From Litoditis marina (taxonomy: Eukaryota > Nematoda > Chromadorea > Rhabditida > Rhabditidae), in contig OZ038436.1 in assembly GCA_964036275.1 (NCBI GenBank), positions 23,091,904 through 23,155,903 on the forward strand: a stretch of 64,000 nucleotides of DNA, given 5' to 3'. The notes beneath the pieces were generated by a model. That model did no database searches and was not told the DNA's origin. It saw nothing but the letters and a program-made list of their open reading frames with translations. The position numbers and the translations under genes are program-made. Numbering within the stretch: the stretch's first letter is position 1; each line of letters opens with the position of its first letter. This document shows, in pieces, positions 62,559-64,000 of the stretch.

Positions 62559-62919
62559 ATCTTTTCGTTTTTAACACAGAAAACTGTAGTAATGGCACAA
62601 CTTTGATGTAATGACAACAAATAGGTCACCGCTTCTTCATACAACATTTGGAAACTAACATATAATTACTTTGTAGTGTCAAATACTTTTTGTAAAACAT
62701 ATAAGTGGTAATTAAAATGCCTCAAAACAAGTTAACATAAGTTGTTGGAGAGTTGAACAGTATCTTCACCATTTATTAGAAACAAAATCGAGGTTTGACA
62801 ACGAGTGGATGCGGTTTGACTATTTTCTTCTGTGTTCACTCATTTCTCGGTCGCCACTCTATTTATCAATCATCTCGCAGGGTGAACGTGTCCCTGCGAA
62901 TGACTGTGCTAAGAACAGC

Positions 62920-62991
62920 GGTCCCGTGGTGTAGCGGTTAGCACTCAGGACTCTGAATCCTGCGACGGGGGTTCAAATCTCCCCGGGACCT
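62920..62991 (+). tRNA. tRNA-Gln(CTG), copy 4
   Basis: 433 bp after copy 3. T stem GGGGG against CTCCC gives a G-T pair; otherwise identical. Confidence 0.93.
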
Positions 62992-63352
62992 ATCTTTTCG
63001 TTTTTACCACAGAAAACTGTAGTAATGGCACAACTTTGATGTAATGACAACAAATAGGTCACCGCTTCTTCATACAAAATTTGGAAACTAACATATAATT
63101 ACTTTGTAGTGTCAAATACTTTCTGTAAAACATATAAATGGTAATTAAAATGCCTCAAAACAAGTTAACATAAGTTGTTGGAGAGTTGAACAGCATCTTC
63201 ACCATTTATTAGAAACAAAATCGAGGTTTGACAACGAGTGGATGCGGTTTGACTATTTCCTTCTGTGTTCACTCATTTCTCCGTCGCCACTCTATTAGTC
63301 AATCGTATCGCAGGGTGAACATGTCCCTGCGAATGAATGGGATAGGAACAGC

Positions 63353-63424
63353 GGTCCCGTGGTGTAGCGGTTAGCACTCAGGACTCTGAATCCTGCGACG
63401 GGAGTTCAAATCTCCCCGGGACCT
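63353..63424 (+). tRNA. tRNA-Gln(CTG), copy 5
   Basis: 433 bp after copy 4, perfect stems, anticodon CTG, followed at once by a T-rich stretch that would serve as a Pol III terminator. Confidence 0.95.
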
Positions 63425-63559
63425 ATCTTTTGGTTTTTTTTTCCACAGAAAACTGTAGTAATGGCACAATTTTGATGAAATGACAACAAAAAGGTCACCG
63501 CTTCTTCCTACAACATTTGGGAACTAACTTATAATTACTTAAGTGTCAAATACTTTCGA

Positions 63560-63970
63560 GAACAGATACACACCCCACACATTTGATGATATTTTTATTC
63601 ATAATCGTAATTATGTATCTTTCTCCCAGTCATACGGATCGTTGATGTTTCCTCCACTGATTACAGCTGACTAAAACAGTTGAATATTAGTTGGTAAGTA
63701 TTGCAAACATCAATTACTAATATGACTAGACATTGAAGCGGATAAAAAAGATGAAAGGGAATCATTCAATACTATATCAAGTATGTGGGAATCCAGCAGT
63801 TAAATTGAGTTCAACGAGTTTGCGATAGCTCTAAATTATGGAAAGGAAGATTGCTTTGAGTCATGAGTAGCTTTGAGTCGTCACTTACGGAAAGGCGGGG
63901 GTGTACTGTATATCTCACTTTGCGCTGTGTAAGAACACATATACTCTATTCGTCTGCGCTTCTCGGATAA
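63560..63970. other. Unique flank
   Basis: AT-rich single-copy sequence with no frame, repeat or signal I can support. Confidence 0.5.
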
Positions 63971-64000
63971 GCCCAGTTGGTGTGGTGGTTAGCGTTCGCA
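63971..64000 (+). tRNA. Possible tRNA 5' part, cut by window end
   Basis: GCCCAGTTGGTGTGGTGGTT then AGCGTTCGCA looks like an acceptor strand, D arm with an A-box-like stretch (TGGTGTGGTGG) and the start of an anticodon arm. The anticodon is outside, so the type is unknown. Confidence 0.35.

Larger units (their letters stand above)
61640..63560. repeat. 433-bp tRNA-containing repeat, two minus and three plus copies
   Basis: Spacing is exactly 433 bp within each orientation. The unit includes CTGTAGTAATGGCACAA after the tRNA and CGCAGGGTGAAC before it. The turning point is at 62325-62392, with 24-bp arms (one mismatch) around a 20-bp spacer. Apart from tRNAs, nothing coding is seen. Confidence 0.9.

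Overview
The window looks like repeat-rich DNA from an invertebrate animal. It carries a eukaryotic rolling-circle (Helitron) transposase gene with 19 short GT-AG introns, intron-less tRNA-Gln(CTG) genes and pieces of non-LTR retrotransposons. Acceptors of the TTTCAG type would suit a nematode, but I cannot fix the phylum. No bacterial, plasmid, CRISPR or viral feature is seen.

Layout. Positions 1-61638 read best as one head-to-tail array of about 26 Helitron units, all on the minus strand. In minus-strand sense each unit starts with TC followed at once by a TATA-like stretch, runs through a 200-400 bp leader, often a GA/CT microsatellite, and one or more minisatellites, and ends in a GC-rich hairpin whose outer arms are CAAGGGAGG and CCTCCCTTG. 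The 3' end (CCTTG) of one unit directly abuts the 5' TC of the next. Units range from about 0.6 to 10 kb.

One unit (5219-15294, 10.1 kb) is the apparent autonomous element. It encodes a Rep-helicase of about 1707 residues in 20 exons, and every exon phase fits without a stop or frameshift. The HUH motif, the tyrosine motif and helicase motifs I, II, III, V and VI are all visible. The other units share its ends, have no transposase, and are filled by two minisatellite families: 25-28 bp with core ACATAGAGCGC, and 33 bp with core CACATAGACAGC. Because 33 is a multiple of three, the second family creates many long but meaningless open frames on both strands.

Secondary events are nested in the array: an internally deleted LINE (21925-23815), a possible LINE tail (47907-48166), two kinds of short insertion with TA target duplication (near 54.6-55.0 kb and again at 56.2-56.5 kb), a GC-rich non-repeat segment shared by two units (45.2 and 47.0 kb), and several segmental duplications of 608, 632, 916, 1562 and 2225 bp.

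The right flank (61639-64000) is not Helitron. It holds five tRNA-Gln(CTG) genes in 433-bp repeat units, two on minus and three on plus, arranged as an inverted pair of arrays, and the start of another possible tRNA at the window edge. The outermost Helitron unit is inserted in this tRNA repeat exactly between A and T. Intact copies of the same site in the other tRNA repeats show the uninterrupted target.
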